A DNA stretch of 64,000 nt, taken from NCBI RefSeq assembly GCF_001592005.1, contig NZ_BCVZ01000004.1:186001-250000 (forward strand), written 5' to 3'. The translations under genes were made by a program, and so were the position numbers. Each line of letters opens with the position of its first letter. The first letter of the stretch is position 1. Shown here one piece after another: positions 48,665-58,279 of this stretch. Under the pieces are notes generated by a model. That model saw only the letters and a program-made list of their open reading frames with translations. It searched no databases and was not told where the DNA came from. Source of the DNA: Bacillus sonorensis NBRC 101234 = KCTC 13918. GTDB taxonomy: Bacteria; Bacillota; Bacilli; Bacillales; Bacillaceae.

Positions 48665-49837
48665 TTATTCATTCCACTTTGTCCAGTTTGTCATCGTCCG
48701 CTTAAACATGGTCCAAAACCCAGCTTGATCCATGTCTTTTTCCGCTACAAGAGGGCTTTCATGCAAAACCTTGCCATCCTTTTTCAAAACGAGCGTGCCA
48801 AGCTCGGTGCCTTTTTTGACCGGAGCCTGGATATCTTTCTTTTGTATCATCTCCTTTTTGACGGCTTTGATATCTTCGCCTTTTTTCGTCAAAAGGGAAA
48901 TCGGTTCTGATGTGACAAGTTTTATTTTTTGCTCGCGGCCTTTATTGACCTTCAATTCGGAAATGACTTCATTTCGCTTATACATCGGATGTGTTTCATA
49001 TTGGCTAAACGCGTAATCAAGCATTTTGGTAACCTGCGCATTTCGTTCCTTCGGCGTGCTGGCGCCAAATACGACGGCGATCACACGCATGTTTCCTTTT
49101 TTCGCAGAGGCCGTCAAACAGTATTTTGCTTCATTTGTAAACCCCGTTTTGACACCGTCGACTCCCGGATAGAATTTGATCAGCCGGTTTGTATTGACGA
49201 GCCAAAACTTTTTATCGGTGTTTTCTCTTAAATAATCCTCATACGTTCCCGTAAACTTTGTGATTTTATCATATTTTAAGAGCTCTTTCGCCATGACGGC
49301 CATATCGTAGGCCGTGCTGTAGTGGCCTTCTTTAGGAAGGCCTGTCGTATTTTGAAAAGACGTATTTTTGAGACCGAGCTCAGCAGCCTTTTCGTTCATT
49401 CTTTTCACAAATTCTTCCTCTGACCCGGCAATATGCTCCGCCATCGCGACAGATGCATCGTTTCCAGAGCCGATCGCAATCCCTTTCAGCATCTCTTCCA
49501 CTGTCATCTCTTCACCGGGCTCAAGAAAGATCTGCGAACCGCCCATTGATGCGGCAAATTCGCTTGTTCTCACTTTATCTGTCATTTTCATCTTGCCCTC
49601 ATCAAGGGCTTCCATGATCAGCAGCATGGTCATCACCTTTGTCATGCTGGCCGGCGGAAGCTTCTCATGGCTGTTTTTGTCATATAAGATCTTTCCGGTG
49701 TCCCGTTCGATCAAAACGGCGGATTTCGCTTCATGAGCGAGCTCAGGGGTTTTCGATTGACTTTCTTTCGCAAACGCGGATGGCGTTGTCATCAGGATTA
49801 TCGTAAAAATCAGCAATTTGGATAAATGACGTTTCAT
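48665..49837 (-). CDS. dacF: D-alanyl-D-alanine carboxypeptidase DacF
   Basis: A 390-residue low-molecular-weight penicillin-binding protein made in the forespore, which trims cortex peptides with DacB. A signal peptide (LSKLLIFTIILMTTPSAFA) precedes SMTK (active Ser), SGN and KTG. The start (MKRHLSK) follows GGAGGTC. It lies upstream of spoIIA with no clear terminator between, allowing read-through late in sporulation. Confidence 0.95.
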   Translation of the reverse strand: MKRHLSKLLIFTIILMTTPSAFAKESQSKTPELAHEAKSAVLIERDTGKILYDKNSHEKLPPASMTKVMTMLLIMEALDEGKMKMTDKVRTSEFAASMGGSQIFLEPGEEMTVEEMLKGIAIGSGNDASVAMAEHIAGSEEEFVKRMNEKAAELGLKNTSFQNTTGLPKEGHYSTAYDMAVMAKELLKYDKITKFTGTYEDYLRENTDKKFWLVNTNRLIKFYPGVDGVKTGFTNEAKYCLTASAKKGNMRVIAVVFGASTPKERNAQVTKMLDYAFSQYETHPMYKRNEVISELKVNKGREQKIKLVTSEPISLLTKKGEDIKAVKKEMIQKKDIQAPVKKGTELGTLVLKKDGKVLHESPLVAEKDMDQAGFWTMFKRTMTNWTKWNE

Positions 49838-49865
49838 CACCCAGACCTCCATTTCGTAATCCTTT

Positions 49866-49895
49866 CTATTTTTTCCAATTCAGGTGGATTTATAC
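49866..49895 (-). promoter_or_regulatory. Possible SigF promoter of dacF
   Basis: On the minus strand GTATA (49891-49895) and GGAAAAAATAG (49866-49876) are 14 bases apart, resembling the SigF consensus (GYATA, about 15 bases, GGNNANANT). It lies about 30 bases before dacF. Confidence 0.5.
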
Positions 49896-49924
49896 GGATA
49901 TGCTGGTAAAAATTTCTCAACAAA

Positions 49925-49967
49925 AAAAGCCACCCCATGTCCAAGCTTTGGACATGGGGTGGCTTTT
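49925..49967. terminator. Strong terminator of the drm-pupG operon
   Basis: A perfect 20-bp stem (49925-49944 with 49948-49967) and 3-nt loop with T-rich ends, just beyond the pupG stop. Confidence 0.92.
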
Positions 49968-49986
49968 CAATGTGCCGAGCAGCACT

Positions 49987-50811
49987 TTATTGCTTATCGC
50001 CGATTTTGGCCACAACTGTTTTGATCAGCCGTAAAAAGTCGGCTTTTACTTTTTCGGTTACTTCCATGACTTCATCATGTGACAGCGGCTGATCCAAAAT
50101 TCCGGCCGCCGCATTTGAAATGCAGGAAACACCGAGGACGCGAAGGCCGGAATGCCTTGCCACAATGACTTCTGGAACGGTTGACATTCCGACGGCATCA
50201 GACCCGATCGTCCGCAGAAAACGAACTTCGGCAGGCGTTTCATATGATGGACCTGAAACTGCGGTATACACGCCCTCCTGAACCGAAATGTTCAATTCTT
50301 CGGCCGTTTGCTTCGCCAGCCGGCGGAGATCTTTGTCATAGGCTGCCGACATATCGGGAAATCTGACGCCAAGCGCCGCATCATTCGGACCGATCAGCGG
50401 GTTTGTGCCCAAATAGTTAATATGATCGGAAATGATCATCAAGTCGCCCGGACGGAATGATTCATTGACACCGCCAGCGGCGTTGGTCACGATGAGCGTG
50501 TCAACGCCGAGCTCCTTCATGACCCTTACCGGGAAAGTGACCTTATCGAGCGAATAGCCTTCATAAAAATGAAAGCGTCCTTGCATCGCAACGACTTGAA
50601 TATTCCCAAGCGTTCCGATGACAAGCTGCCCTGCGTGGCCTTCCACTGTAGAAACCGGAAAATCCGGGATCTCTTCATATTTTATTTTCACGGCTTCTTC
50701 AATTTCATCGGCAAGCACACCGAGCCCTGATCCCAATATCAGGCCGATCGACGGTTTGTGTTTTGCTTTGCTTTTAATGTATCGAGCGGCGTTTGAAATC
50801 ATCTGTTTCAC
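49987..50811 (-). CDS. pupG: Purine nucleoside phosphorylase PupG
   Basis: A trimeric purine nucleoside phosphorylase of 274 residues acting on guanosine and inosine and their deoxy forms. Motifs: phosphate loop LILGSGLGVLAD, VEGHAGQLV, MQGRFHFYEGY, TNAAGGV and TGPSYETPAEV-like SGPSYETPAE. The start is GTG (50809-50811), nine bases after AGGAGG; the 68 extra upstream codons in frame lie inside drm and are spurious. Second gene after drm. Confidence 0.94.
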   Translation of the reverse strand: MKQMISNAARYIKSKAKHKPSIGLILGSGLGVLADEIEEAVKIKYEEIPDFPVSTVEGHAGQLVIGTLGNIQVVAMQGRFHFYEGYSLDKVTFPVRVMKELGVDTLIVTNAAGGVNESFRPGDLMIISDHINYLGTNPLIGPNDAALGVRFPDMSAAYDKDLRRLAKQTAEELNISVQEGVYTAVSGPSYETPAEVRFLRTIGSDAVGMSTVPEVIVARHSGLRVLGVSCISNAAAGILDQPLSHDEVMEVTEKVKADFLRLIKTVVAKIGDKQ

Positions 50812-50824
50812 GTTCAGTTTCCTC

Positions 50825-52009
50825 CTATTTAAGCAGGGATAAAAAGCTTTTTCCGTACTTTGGCATATTCGTTTTAAAGTTGTCGGCGATCGTCGCTCCG
50901 ATATCTGCGAATGTATCAGCGAGAGGGAGCTGTGCCGTTTTTTCGTGCTTTTTGCTGTATACGAGCAGCGGAACATATTCCCTCGTATGGTCCGTTCCAT
51001 GGTGAATCGGATCATTTCCGTGATCAGCGGTAATGATCAAAAGATCATCTTCCCGCATTTTTTCGAATACTTCCGGCAGGCGCGCATCGAACTCTTCAAG
51101 CGCTTTTCCGTATCCTTCGGGATCGCGCCGATGCCCGAACAGCGCGTCAAAGTCCACAAGGTTGACAAAACTGATGCCTGTGAAATCCTGGTCAAGCGTT
51201 TGAACCAGCTTATCCATGCCGTCCATATTTGAAGTCGTTCTGAGCGATTCGGTGATTCCCTCGCCGTCATAAATATCGGAAATTTTGCCGATTGCAATGA
51301 CATCGAAATTATCATCCTTCATTTCATTCATCACGGTTCTGTCAAACGGTTTCAGCGCATAGTCGTGGCGGTTCGGCGTCCGTTTAAACTCGCCCGGCTT
51401 TCCGACGAATGGCCGTGCGATGACGCGGCCGACCATATATTTTTCATCAAGCGTGAGCTCGCGCGCGATTTCGCAAATGTGATACAGCTCATCAAGCGGA
51501 ACCACTTCTTCATGGGCGGCAATCTGCAACACTGAATCAGCAGATGTATAGACGATAAGCGCTCCCGTTTCGATATGTTCAGCGCCCAATTCATCTAAAA
51601 TCGCCGTCCCTGAAGCCGGCTTGTTTCCGATTACTTTTCTGCCTGATCTTTTTTCAAGTTCATTGATCAATTCGTCAGGAAATCCATCTGGGAATACCCG
51701 GAATGGTTTGTCTATGTACAGCCCCATAATCTCCCAATGGCCGGTCATTGTATCCTTTCCATTTGAGGCTTCTTTCATCTTTCCGTAGTAGGCGAGCGGC
51801 TGTTCGGCCCGCGGCACTCCTTTGATCTCGCGGATATTGCCCAGTCCGAGCTTCGCCATGTTCGGCAGGTTGATTCCTCCCATATGCTCGGCAATGTGGC
51901 CCAAGGTATCCGCACCTTTGTCATTAAATGTTTCAGCGTCAGGCGCTTCGCCGATTCCGACGGAGTCCATGACGATTAAAAAAACGCGGTGATATTGATA
52001 TGCAGGCAT
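50825..52009 (-). CDS. drm: Phosphopentomutase
   Basis: A 394-residue alkaline-phosphatase-superfamily enzyme that interconverts (deoxy)ribose 1- and 5-phosphate, linking pupG to central metabolism. Metal-site motifs: [12 protein letters not shown], the catalytic Thr in DTMTGHWE, and ADHGNDP...[10 protein letters not shown]. The ATG follows AAAGGAGG. First gene of the drm-pupG operon. Confidence 0.96.
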   Translation of the reverse strand: MPAYQYHRVFLIVMDSVGIGEAPDAETFNDKGADTLGHIAEHMGGINLPNMAKLGLGNIREIKGVPRAEQPLAYYGKMKEASNGKDTMTGHWEIMGLYIDKPFRVFPDGFPDELINELEKRSGRKVIGNKPASGTAILDELGAEHIETGALIVYTSADSVLQIAAHEEVVPLDELYHICEIARELTLDEKYMVGRVIARPFVGKPGEFKRTPNRHDYALKPFDRTVMNEMKDDNFDVIAIGKISDIYDGEGITESLRTTSNMDGMDKLVQTLDQDFTGISFVNLVDFDALFGHRRDPEGYGKALEEFDARLPEVFEKMREDDLLIITADHGNDPIHHGTDHTREYVPLLVYSKKHEKTAQLPLADTFADIGATIADNFKTNMPKYGKSFLSLLK

Positions 52010-52178
52010 TTGATGGCCTCCTTTTTCTTTCTAATGATCTTTAGGCTGTCACGCATAAAAAAGCAAAATACCGCTATTATCCAAGTATAAACCGTTTACA
52101 CAACGGTTGACAATATGAACGCAAATAGTGAGAAACTTCCCGCAATTCACTCATGGCGCGGCCGTTCGCCGGCAAATG

Positions 52179-52203
52179 AAAAACCGCGCTTCGGCCTGCG
52201 CGG
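52179..52203 (-). terminator. Terminator of xerD
   Basis: On the minus strand CCGCGC (52198-52203) pairs with GCGCGG (52184-52189), followed by TTTTT. The 5' arm touches the xerD stop codon. The 52010-52203 gap has no gene. Confidence 0.75.
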
Positions 52204-53094
52204 CTATGCACGGGGATGATACTGCTTATAAACGTCTTTCAGCCTTGTTTTCGTCACATGGGTATAGATTTGCGTTGTGGAGATATCGGCATGTCCGAGC
52301 ATTTCCTGGACGGCCCGCAAATCCGCTCCGTTTTCAAGCAGATGCGTGGCAAATGAATGCCTCAGCGTATGAGGCGTCAGTTCCTTTTTTATCCCCGCTT
52401 CCAAAGCGATCTTTTTTAAATTTTTCCAAAATCCCTGCCGGCTCATCTGTCTGCCGTGATGATTCAGAAACAGGGCGTCTTCGGTGTTTTTCTTAAGAAG
52501 CTTTCCTCTTGCCTTTGAAAGATATTCCCCGACCGCATGAGATGCCGCTTCACCAAGCGGAACAATCCGCTCTTTTCTTCCTTTTCCGAAGCAGCGGATA
52601 AATCCCATCGACAAGTGAACATCGCTAAGCTTCAATTCGATCATCTCGCTGACGCGGATCCCCGTCGCGTAAAGCAATTCAAGCATCGCCTTATCCCGAT
52701 AGCCGAACGGGCTCGTAAGCTTCGGGGTGTCCAGAAGGGTTTCCACTTCCTGCAATGACAGCACCTTTGGAAGCGTGCGCTCTGTTTTTTGCGTTTCAAT
52801 ATGGACGGACGGGTCCTGCGCCGTCACCTTTTCTCTCAGCAAAAACTGGTGAAAGGCCCGGATTGAAGCGAGATGTCTGGCGATCGTCCGCCCGGATTTC
52901 CCGGCTTCCTTCAAATGCTTCAAAAACTGAATGATGTGCAGCCTTGTCACCTGATCGAGCGAGCTCAGGCCCTCTGTATCCTCCAAATAGGCTCTATAGC
53001 TGTTCAAATCCCGTTCATAGCTGACAACCGTATTGTGGGAAAGCCCCCGCTCAACCACGGCATAGTGGATAAAATCTTTAATATGAACTTTCAC
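52204..53094 (-). CDS. xerD: Site-specific tyrosine recombinase XerD
   Basis: A 296-residue recombinase (RipX in B. subtilis) that with CodV resolves chromosome dimers at dif. The N-terminal SAM-like DNA-binding domain is followed by the catalytic domain with the R-K-H-R-H-Y set: [46 protein letters not shown]. The start is GTG (53092-53094), nine bases after GGAG. Confidence 0.95.
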   Translation of the reverse strand: MKVHIKDFIHYAVVERGLSHNTVVSYERDLNSYRAYLEDTEGLSSLDQVTRLHIIQFLKHLKEAGKSGRTIARHLASIRAFHQFLLREKVTAQDPSVHIETQKTERTLPKVLSLQEVETLLDTPKLTSPFGYRDKAMLELLYATGIRVSEMIELKLSDVHLSMGFIRCFGKGRKERIVPLGEAASHAVGEYLSKARGKLLKKNTEDALFLNHHGRQMSRQGFWKNLKKIALEAGIKKELTPHTLRHSFATHLLENGADLRAVQEMLGHADISTTQIYTHVTKTRLKDVYKQYHPRA

Positions 53095-53100
53095 GCTATC

Positions 53101-53328
53101 CTACTCCCCGTTTAAATAAAAAAAGATTAACCGGTTAAACCAGCCGTCCTGTTCGCCCCCGTCCATTGAGGAGACCTTGAGGGCGGCTCCATTCGGTTCA
53201 TCGTACCGATGATAGTTTTCATACTCTGAATTTATCCATATCATAGCATAATAAAACAAGACGGTAAAACCGGTAAACAGCACGAACACCTTGATCATAT
53301 CAGCGGCCGTTTTCAGCATTTTCATCAC
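53101..53328 (-). CDS. yqzK: Small membrane protein YqzK (DUF4227)
   Basis: A 75-residue protein with one transmembrane helix (VFVLFTGFTVLFYYAMIWI) and a hydrophilic C-terminal part. Position between fur and xerD and length match YqzK. The function is unknown. The frame opens GTG-ATG; either may be the start, after AAAGGA. Confidence 0.82.
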   Translation of the reverse strand: MMKMLKTAADMIKVFVLFTGFTVLFYYAMIWINSEYENYHRYDEPNGAALKVSSMDGGEQDGWFNRLIFFYLNGE

Positions 53329-53449
53329 GGTTTTCAGGTCCTTTCTTTTGATTCGATTACTAAAACGTATGCCAAATGAGACAAGTTTTATACGTGTGAA
53401 TCAAAAAAGAACCCGCTCCAAAAATGAAAGGGTTCCAGCATATCCGGTC

Positions 53450-53899
53450 CTATTTCGCTTCTTTTTCTTGACAGTCATGACAAATTCCGTGGAATGTCAG
53501 CCTGTGGTCTTTTATTTTAAACTTCCAGTCCTTTTCAATGATTTCCTCAACATCTTCAAGCAAATCCTCTTCAATTTCAACGACTGACCCGCATTCCATG
53601 CAAACGAGATGATGGTGGAAATGGGCAGCCCCTTCTTTGCGGAGGTCATATCTTGACACACCGTCGCCAAAGTTGATTTTATCCACTACTTTTAATTCAG
53701 TTAACAATTCAAGAGTCCGATATACTGTCGCAAGACCAATCTCAGGAGATTTCTCTTTTACGAGGAGGTATACATCTTCTGCGCTTAAATGGTCTTCCTC
53801 ATTCTCAAGCAGCACCCTTACAGTCGCCTCGCGCTGAGGGGTGAGTTTATAGCTGGAAGAATGCAGTTGCTTTTTAATCCGATCAATACGTGTTTCCAT
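53450..53899 (-). CDS. fur: Ferric uptake regulator Fur
   Basis: A 149-residue iron-dependent repressor. The winged helix (LTPQREATVRVLLENEEDHLSAEDVYLLVKE in essence) precedes the dimerisation domain with the His-rich metal region (AAHFHHHLVCMECG) and two CxxC zinc pairs (CMEC, CHDC). It represses siderophore and iron-uptake genes when iron is plentiful. The ATG follows GGAGG. Confidence 0.96.
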   Translation of the reverse strand: METRIDRIKKQLHSSSYKLTPQREATVRVLLENEEDHLSAEDVYLLVKEKSPEIGLATVYRTLELLTELKVVDKINFGDGVSRYDLRKEGAAHFHHHLVCMECGSVVEIEEDLLEDVEEIIEKDWKFKIKDHRLTFHGICHDCQEKEAK

Positions 53900-53932
53900 T
53901 GACTTTCCCTCCTACGCCGCATTACCTAGCTT

Positions 53933-53961
53933 ATTATAACAAAACGAGCGCAGAGAGCCAA
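53933..53961 (-). promoter_or_regulatory. SigA promoter of fur
   Basis: TTGGCT (53956-53961) and TATAAT (53933-53938) on the minus strand with a 17-base spacer. Confidence 0.7.
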
Positions 53962-53976
53962 CTATAATTATTATAA
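53962..53976 (-). promoter_or_regulatory. PerR box upstream of fur
   Basis: The minus strand reads TTATAATAATTATAG, one base away from the PerR consensus TTATAATNATTATAA, and abuts the fur -35 element. PerR repression of fur is established in B. subtilis, so peroxide stress should raise fur here too. Confidence 0.85.
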
Positions 53977-54017
53977 ATTGATAAACAAAATGAATATCTC
54001 TTAATAATCATTATAAA

Positions 54018-54674
54018 TTAATTCGGCTTTGCTTGAATATAATTCATCAATTTTTCCATGAACAGCGGCGAAAGATAAGCTTCGAGGAATGAAGAGATGA
54101 GCGACATGGCAAAAATCAGGACAAGTACGAGCGCATACCTTCCAAACCAGTGAACAGGCGCTTCCGTAAGGCTTCTTTTCACAAACAGCTGCCTGATCAG
54201 CCGCAGGGAAAACGCGATGGCGCACGTTCCCATGATCAAGTAGGCCGGGATCAGGAGAACATTTTGCGGGAGCACGGCTACAAAAGACAGGAAAAAGCCG
54301 TTGATCCCCATTTGATTCACTAAAAAACCGACCGTAAAACCGACAACGATCCCTTTTAAAAAGACCATGATAAAAATCACGGGCAGGCCGATAATGGAAA
54401 TTCCGAGAATCCACATCAGACCAAGGTATTTCATATTATGAAGAAGACTCTGCAAAAACATTTCTTTCGAACTTGCCGCTTTCCCTTCTGAGAGCTGTCC
54501 AAAAAATTGGTTTAAATAATAGAACAAATCTTCCTTTTGGCTGATCGTCATACTGTTCACGATGACCGCACCGAAAATCACACCCATTAAAAATAACACA
54601 GAGACGAATAAATAGATCGACAAATGGTCTTTCATATGCTGAAATATAAGCTCTTTCATTGAGTGCTTCCGCAT
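54018..54674 (-). CDS. spoIIM: Stage II sporulation protein M
   Basis: A 218-residue polytopic membrane protein of the DMP complex (SpoIID-SpoIIM-SpoIIP) that thins septal peptidoglycan for engulfment. About five hydrophobic segments are visible. The start ([17 protein letters not shown]) follows GGGAGGAAG; 21 upstream residues in frame are dropped. Confidence 0.94.
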   Translation of the reverse strand: MRKHSMKELIFQHMKDHLSIYLFVSVLFLMGVIFGAVIVNSMTISQKEDLFYYLNQFFGQLSEGKAASSKEMFLQSLLHNMKYLGLMWILGISIIGLPVIFIMVFLKGIVVGFTVGFLVNQMGINGFFLSFVAVLPQNVLLIPAYLIMGTCAIAFSLRLIRQLFVKRSLTEAPVHWFGRYALVLVLIFAMSLISSFLEAYLSPLFMEKLMNYIQAKPN

Positions 54675-54710
54675 GTATCTTCCTCCCAGACGCGCTTTTG
54701 ATTTTAATAG

Positions 54711-54739
54711 ATTGTATGAGAGAAAAGAGAAACGCATGA
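54711..54739 (-). promoter_or_regulatory. Probable SigE promoter of spoIIM
   Basis: On the minus strand a perfect SigE -10 (CATACAAT, 54711-54718) with a weaker -35 (TCATGCG, 54733-54739) 14 bases upstream. spoIIM is SigE-dependent in B. subtilis. Confidence 0.6.
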
Positions 54740-54773
54740 CTTTTTTTGATCAACAGACTGAAAATCTAAAAAA

Positions 54774-54798
54774 GGAAGGCTTAAAGGATCAGCCTTCC
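54774..54798 (-). terminator. Terminator of the PTS operon
   Basis: On the minus strand GGAAGGCT (54791-54798) pairs with AGCCTTCC (54774-54781), followed by TTTTTT. Confidence 0.8.
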
Positions 54799-54832
54799 CG
54801 AGCAAAGCGGCACCATGCTTTTTTATGTTTCT

Positions 54833-56158
54833 TCAGGACCGCCCGGCATCCGTTTTCATCGTCTTATTGGCGGCGATCACAAACGGCAGGTAAATGATCG
54901 TGGAAATGGCGAGGCAGAGAAAGCCGACGCCGAGAGCGAGCCAATTCCCTCCCGTTCCGAGAAACGGAATCAATGGCCCGGGGGTCGTCCACGGAACAGA
55001 ATAGGCGATCGGCGGAATGATGTGAAGCTTGATAAACAAATACCCGACAACCGTGTTAACGGCCGGCACGATGATAAACGGAATCATAAAGATCGGATTG
55101 AGTACAACCGGCAGGCCGAAGATGACGGGTTCATTGATGTTGAAGAGTCCCGGACCGATGGATAGCTTGCCGATGTCCCGATAATCCCTTCGCTTTGAAG
55201 CGATAAAGATCGCAATTAAAAGACCGAGCGTCATCCCGGAGCCTCCGTAGTTCGCAAAAGCATCATTGAGCGCCCATGTTTCCGGAAACGGAGCATTCCA
55301 GGCAGATCCCGTTTTTGCCGCATAAGCAAGATTTTCAAGGTTGGCTTCGGCAAAAATCGTTTCTCTGATCGCCGCTATCGTATTCGGCCCATGAATCCCG
55401 AACAGCCACAGAAAGTTGGCGACGACGCCGAGAAAGACGACCGTGAAAATGTTTGTGCCCATATCTCTTAGAGGCGCCTGCAAAACGGTATATACCAATT
55501 CATGAAGCCCGTTTTTCGTCGCGGACGCGAGGGCAAAGCTTAAGATCGCAAAGCCGATGGTAATCATTATAATCGGAAACAGAACTTTAAACGTCCTGGC
55601 GACCGCCGGAGGCACCTGGGGCGGCATCTGAATTTGCAGCCGCTTCGAATTCGCAAGCCTGCTGAAGACTTCCCCGACGATAATGCCGATGATTAAAGCG
55701 ACAAACAGACCTTGGGCGCCGAGCCATTTCATCGTTAAAAAGCTCTCACTGTCGACCAGACGGTACGGCGGATAAATGATAAAGTAGCATGAAACAGCCG
55801 TCAGTCCCGCCAGAAGCTCATCCGCTTTCAATGAAATGGCGAGATTGCGGGCGACAAGAAAGACGACAAATATGGACATAATGTCCAGAGAGCCCCGCAA
55901 AACGGGCGTAAAAATCGTCTGGTAATCTGCTAAATTGGGAAATGCTTTATCAAGAAATAGGATTTTAGCGATGAAACCGTCGGGAGACAAAATCGCAAAA
56001 TTGAGCAACGTGATGATAGAGCCCGCCATGATGATTGGAAAAGATAAAATAAATGCGTCTCTGATCGCGCAAATATGCCGCTGTGAATTCAGCCTGGCCG
56101 CGACCGGAACCAAATACTTTTCGACGGTTTGTTCAAATTTCTCCATGAATCCGCTCAA
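54833..56158 (-). CDS. PTS EIIC permease, lactose/cellobiose family
   Basis: A 441-residue membrane permease of the CelB/LicC type with about ten hydrophobic segments. Family landmarks include AGSIITLLNFAILSPDG, FWLFGIHGPNTIAAI and GPGLFNINEPVIFGLPVVLNPI (the sugar-site NEPVIFG). It should import a beta-glucoside such as cellobiose. The start is TTG after AGGAGGGGG. It follows the EIIB gene; no EIIA or phospho-beta-glucosidase gene is nearby. Confidence 0.9.
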   Translation of the reverse strand: MSGFMEKFEQTVEKYLVPVAARLNSQRHICAIRDAFILSFPIIMAGSIITLLNFAILSPDGFIAKILFLDKAFPNLADYQTIFTPVLRGSLDIMSIFVVFLVARNLAISLKADELLAGLTAVSCYFIIYPPYRLVDSESFLTMKWLGAQGLFVALIIGIIVGEVFSRLANSKRLQIQMPPQVPPAVARTFKVLFPIIMITIGFAILSFALASATKNGLHELVYTVLQAPLRDMGTNIFTVVFLGVVANFLWLFGIHGPNTIAAIRETIFAEANLENLAYAAKTGSAWNAPFPETWALNDAFANYGGSGMTLGLLIAIFIASKRRDYRDIGKLSIGPGLFNINEPVIFGLPVVLNPIFMIPFIIVPAVNTVVGYLFIKLHIIPPIAYSVPWTTPGPLIPFLGTGGNWLALGVGFLCLAISTIIYLPFVIAANKTMKTDAGRS

Positions 56159-56174
56159 AACTGACCCCCTCCTT

Positions 56175-56474
56175 TTATTTGATCAGCTGCAGCGCTTTTT
56201 CCAGCACGGCTTCGCCATTCATTGTCCCGTAGTCCCTCATATCGATCACGGCAACGGGAGTATCCCCTGCCATTGATTCAACCTGGGATTTTTGATAACG
56301 GACTTGCGGCCCCAACAGAACGATGTCGGACTCGGCAATCATCGTCCCGGCTTCTGAAACGGGCAACGCGATAATCTCAATATCTTCTTCCATCTGTTCG
56401 GCGTGTTTTTTCATTTTGTTGACAAGCAGGCTTGTCGACATGCCTGCCGCGCAAACCAATAAGATTTTTTTCAT
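56175..56474 (-). CDS. PTS EIIB component, lactose/cellobiose family
   Basis: A 99-residue phosphocarrier. The phosphorylated Cys is in LLVCAAGMSTSLL near residue 8. It takes phosphate from an EIIA and hands it to the sugar bound in EIIC. The start (MKKILLVC) follows GGAGGGACC; twenty upstream residues in frame are dropped. First gene of the EIIB-EIIC pair. Confidence 0.9.
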   Translation of the reverse strand: MKKILLVCAAGMSTSLLVNKMKKHAEQMEEDIEIIALPVSEAGTMIAESDIVLLGPQVRYQKSQVESMAGDTPVAVIDMRDYGTMNGEAVLEKALQLIK

Positions 56475-56519
56475 TGCTGAGAGGTCCCTCCTTTTGTATT
56501 TACCGGGCTTTACCGCCAG

Positions 56520-56533
56520 AGAAAACGCTTCCA
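56520..56533 (-). promoter_or_regulatory. cre site (CcpA) upstream of the PTS genes
   Basis: The plus strand reads AGAAAACGCTTCCA, which differs from the cre consensus TGWAARCGYTWNCW only at the first base. It lies about 50 bases upstream of the EIIB start, so glucose repression is expected. Confidence 0.6.
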
Positions 56534-56742
56534 TTTTCTTTTGGGTACCATTTTGACCTGGTCTTTTATCCTATGATCGAAATAGACAACTGTTTCATAA
56601 AAAGCAAAATATTTATTTTCCTTTGCAGTCATATTTTGGACAGCTTCTATAAATGCTTCCCGAACAATTGTTTAGTTTACCTAATGTAATTTTCAGATTA
56701 TTGCGTTATATTTCATAGGAATATTCAAAATAGGAGGATGAC

Positions 56743-58203
56743 ATGAAAGCGAATATGAGCGAAAACATGCTGAGCAACAAAGATTTATTGCCTTTACAGC
56801 CTGAAGAACGAAATTGGAAGGCTGTCAATTTTGCTTCGATTTGGATGGGCTGCATACATAACATCCCAACTTATGCCACTGTGGGGGGATTAATTTCAAT
56901 CGGACTTTCGCCATGGCAGGTATTGGGGATTATTGCTGTCGCTTCGCTCGTCCTCTATGCCGCACTTGCACTGAACGGCCACGCGGGAGCAAAGTACGGC
57001 GTGCCTTTTCCCGTTTTAATCAGATCTTCTTTCGGCATCTATGGCGCGAATATTCCGGCCCTGCTCAGGGGATTTGTGGCGATCATGTGGTTCGGCATTC
57101 AAGCTTTTGCGGGAAGCACGGCCATTAACATTCTGCTTCTGAACCTGTGGGGCGGCTGGAAAGACATAGGCGGAGATTGGAACTTGTTCGGACTTCATTT
57201 ATCGGGGCTGCTGTCATTTATTTTCTTTTGGGGAATCCATCTGCTTGTGCTTCACCATGGAATGGACTCGATCAAAAAATTCGAAGTCTGGGCCGGTCCC
57301 CTCGTTTATCTCGTTTTCGGCGGAATGGTTTGGTGGGCGGTCGATATTGCGGGAGGGCTCGGTCCCATCTATTCCCAACCGGGTAAATTTCATACGTTCG
57401 GCGAATGGATATGGCCTTTTCTTGCAGGGGTGACAGGAATTATCGGGATTTGGGCGACATTGATATTAAACATTCCCGATTTTACAAGATTTGCAGCATC
57501 CCAAAAAGAACAAATCAGAGGACAGTTTTACGGTCTTCCCGGAACATTCGTACTCTTCGCCTTTGCCAGCATTACCGTAACCTCTGGTTCACAAGCCGCA
57601 TTCGGAAAGCCGCTGTGGGATGTCGTCGATATTCTCGACCACTTTGACAATCCGTATATCATCGCCCTTTCCGTCATTACGCTTTGCATTGCCGCCGTTT
57701 CGGTAAATGTGGCTGCCAACATTGTCTCGCCGGCCTATGATTTGGCTAATTTTCTACCAAAATATATTAATTTTAAACGGGGAAGCTATATCACTGCCAT
57801 TCTCGCCCTGTTTACGTTTCCGTGGAAGCTGATGGAAAACGAAGCCAGCGTGTTTTCATTTCTCGGCACGATCGGCGGAATGCTGGGCCCCGTCGCTGGC
57901 GTAATGATCGCCGATTATTTTGTCATCCGAAAATGCCGCCTTAATGTCGAAGAGCTTTATTCTGTCAACGGTCGGTATATGTATTACAAAGGCTATAATT
58001 ACCGCGCATTCGCCGCTGTTGCGCTCGGAGCGTTCATCTCTTTAATCGGCGCCTATCTTCCGGCGCTGAAGCCAATCTACGATATATCTTGGTTTTCGGG
58101 AGTGATTCTCGCATTTGGAACATATATCGTTCTGATGCGCATTCATCCGCCCTCTGCTGTTCAGACTCAAACGGCTGAATATACCGCCGGCGGCAGCCTA
58201 TAA
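56743..58203 (+). CDS. pucI: NCS1-family permease, PucI-like (allantoin)
   Basis: A 486-residue NCS1 nucleobase:cation symporter with about twelve helices. The N-terminal signature (WKAVNFASIWMGCIHNIPTYA) and NHAGAKYG-type NGHAGAKYGVPFPVLIRSSFG region are those of allantoin/hydantoin permeases, and the whole sequence resembles B. subtilis PucI as I remember it. It should bring in allantoin as nitrogen source. The ATG follows AGGAGG. No other purine-catabolism gene is next to it, so the symbol rests on sequence alone. Confidence 0.8.
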   Translation: MKANMSENMLSNKDLLPLQPEERNWKAVNFASIWMGCIHNIPTYATVGGLISIGLSPWQVLGIIAVASLVLYAALALNGHAGAKYGVPFPVLIRSSFGIYGANIPALLRGFVAIMWFGIQAFAGSTAINILLLNLWGGWKDIGGDWNLFGLHLSGLLSFIFFWGIHLLVLHHGMDSIKKFEVWAGPLVYLVFGGMVWWAVDIAGGLGPIYSQPGKFHTFGEWIWPFLAGVTGIIGIWATLILNIPDFTRFAASQKEQIRGQFYGLPGTFVLFAFASITVTSGSQAAFGKPLWDVVDILDHFDNPYIIALSVITLCIAAVSVNVAANIVSPAYDLANFLPKYINFKRGSYITAILALFTFPWKLMENEASVFSFLGTIGGMLGPVAGVMIADYFVIRKCRLNVEELYSVNGRYMYYKGYNYRAFAAVALGAFISLIGAYLPALKPIYDISWFSGVILAFGTYIVLMRIHPPSAVQTQTAEYTAGGSL

Positions 58204-58279
58204 ACATTTATTCCTCCATCCATTTACTTTTTTGGTCTTTAATAGGATAATAGGCCAAAACATATGGAGGGGAGTACCT

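Noticed and set aside
49987..51015. Longer pupG reading frame of 342 codons
   Set aside because: The extra 68 codons lie inside drm in another frame; the GTG at 50809-50811 has a proper AGGAGG and gives the family length.
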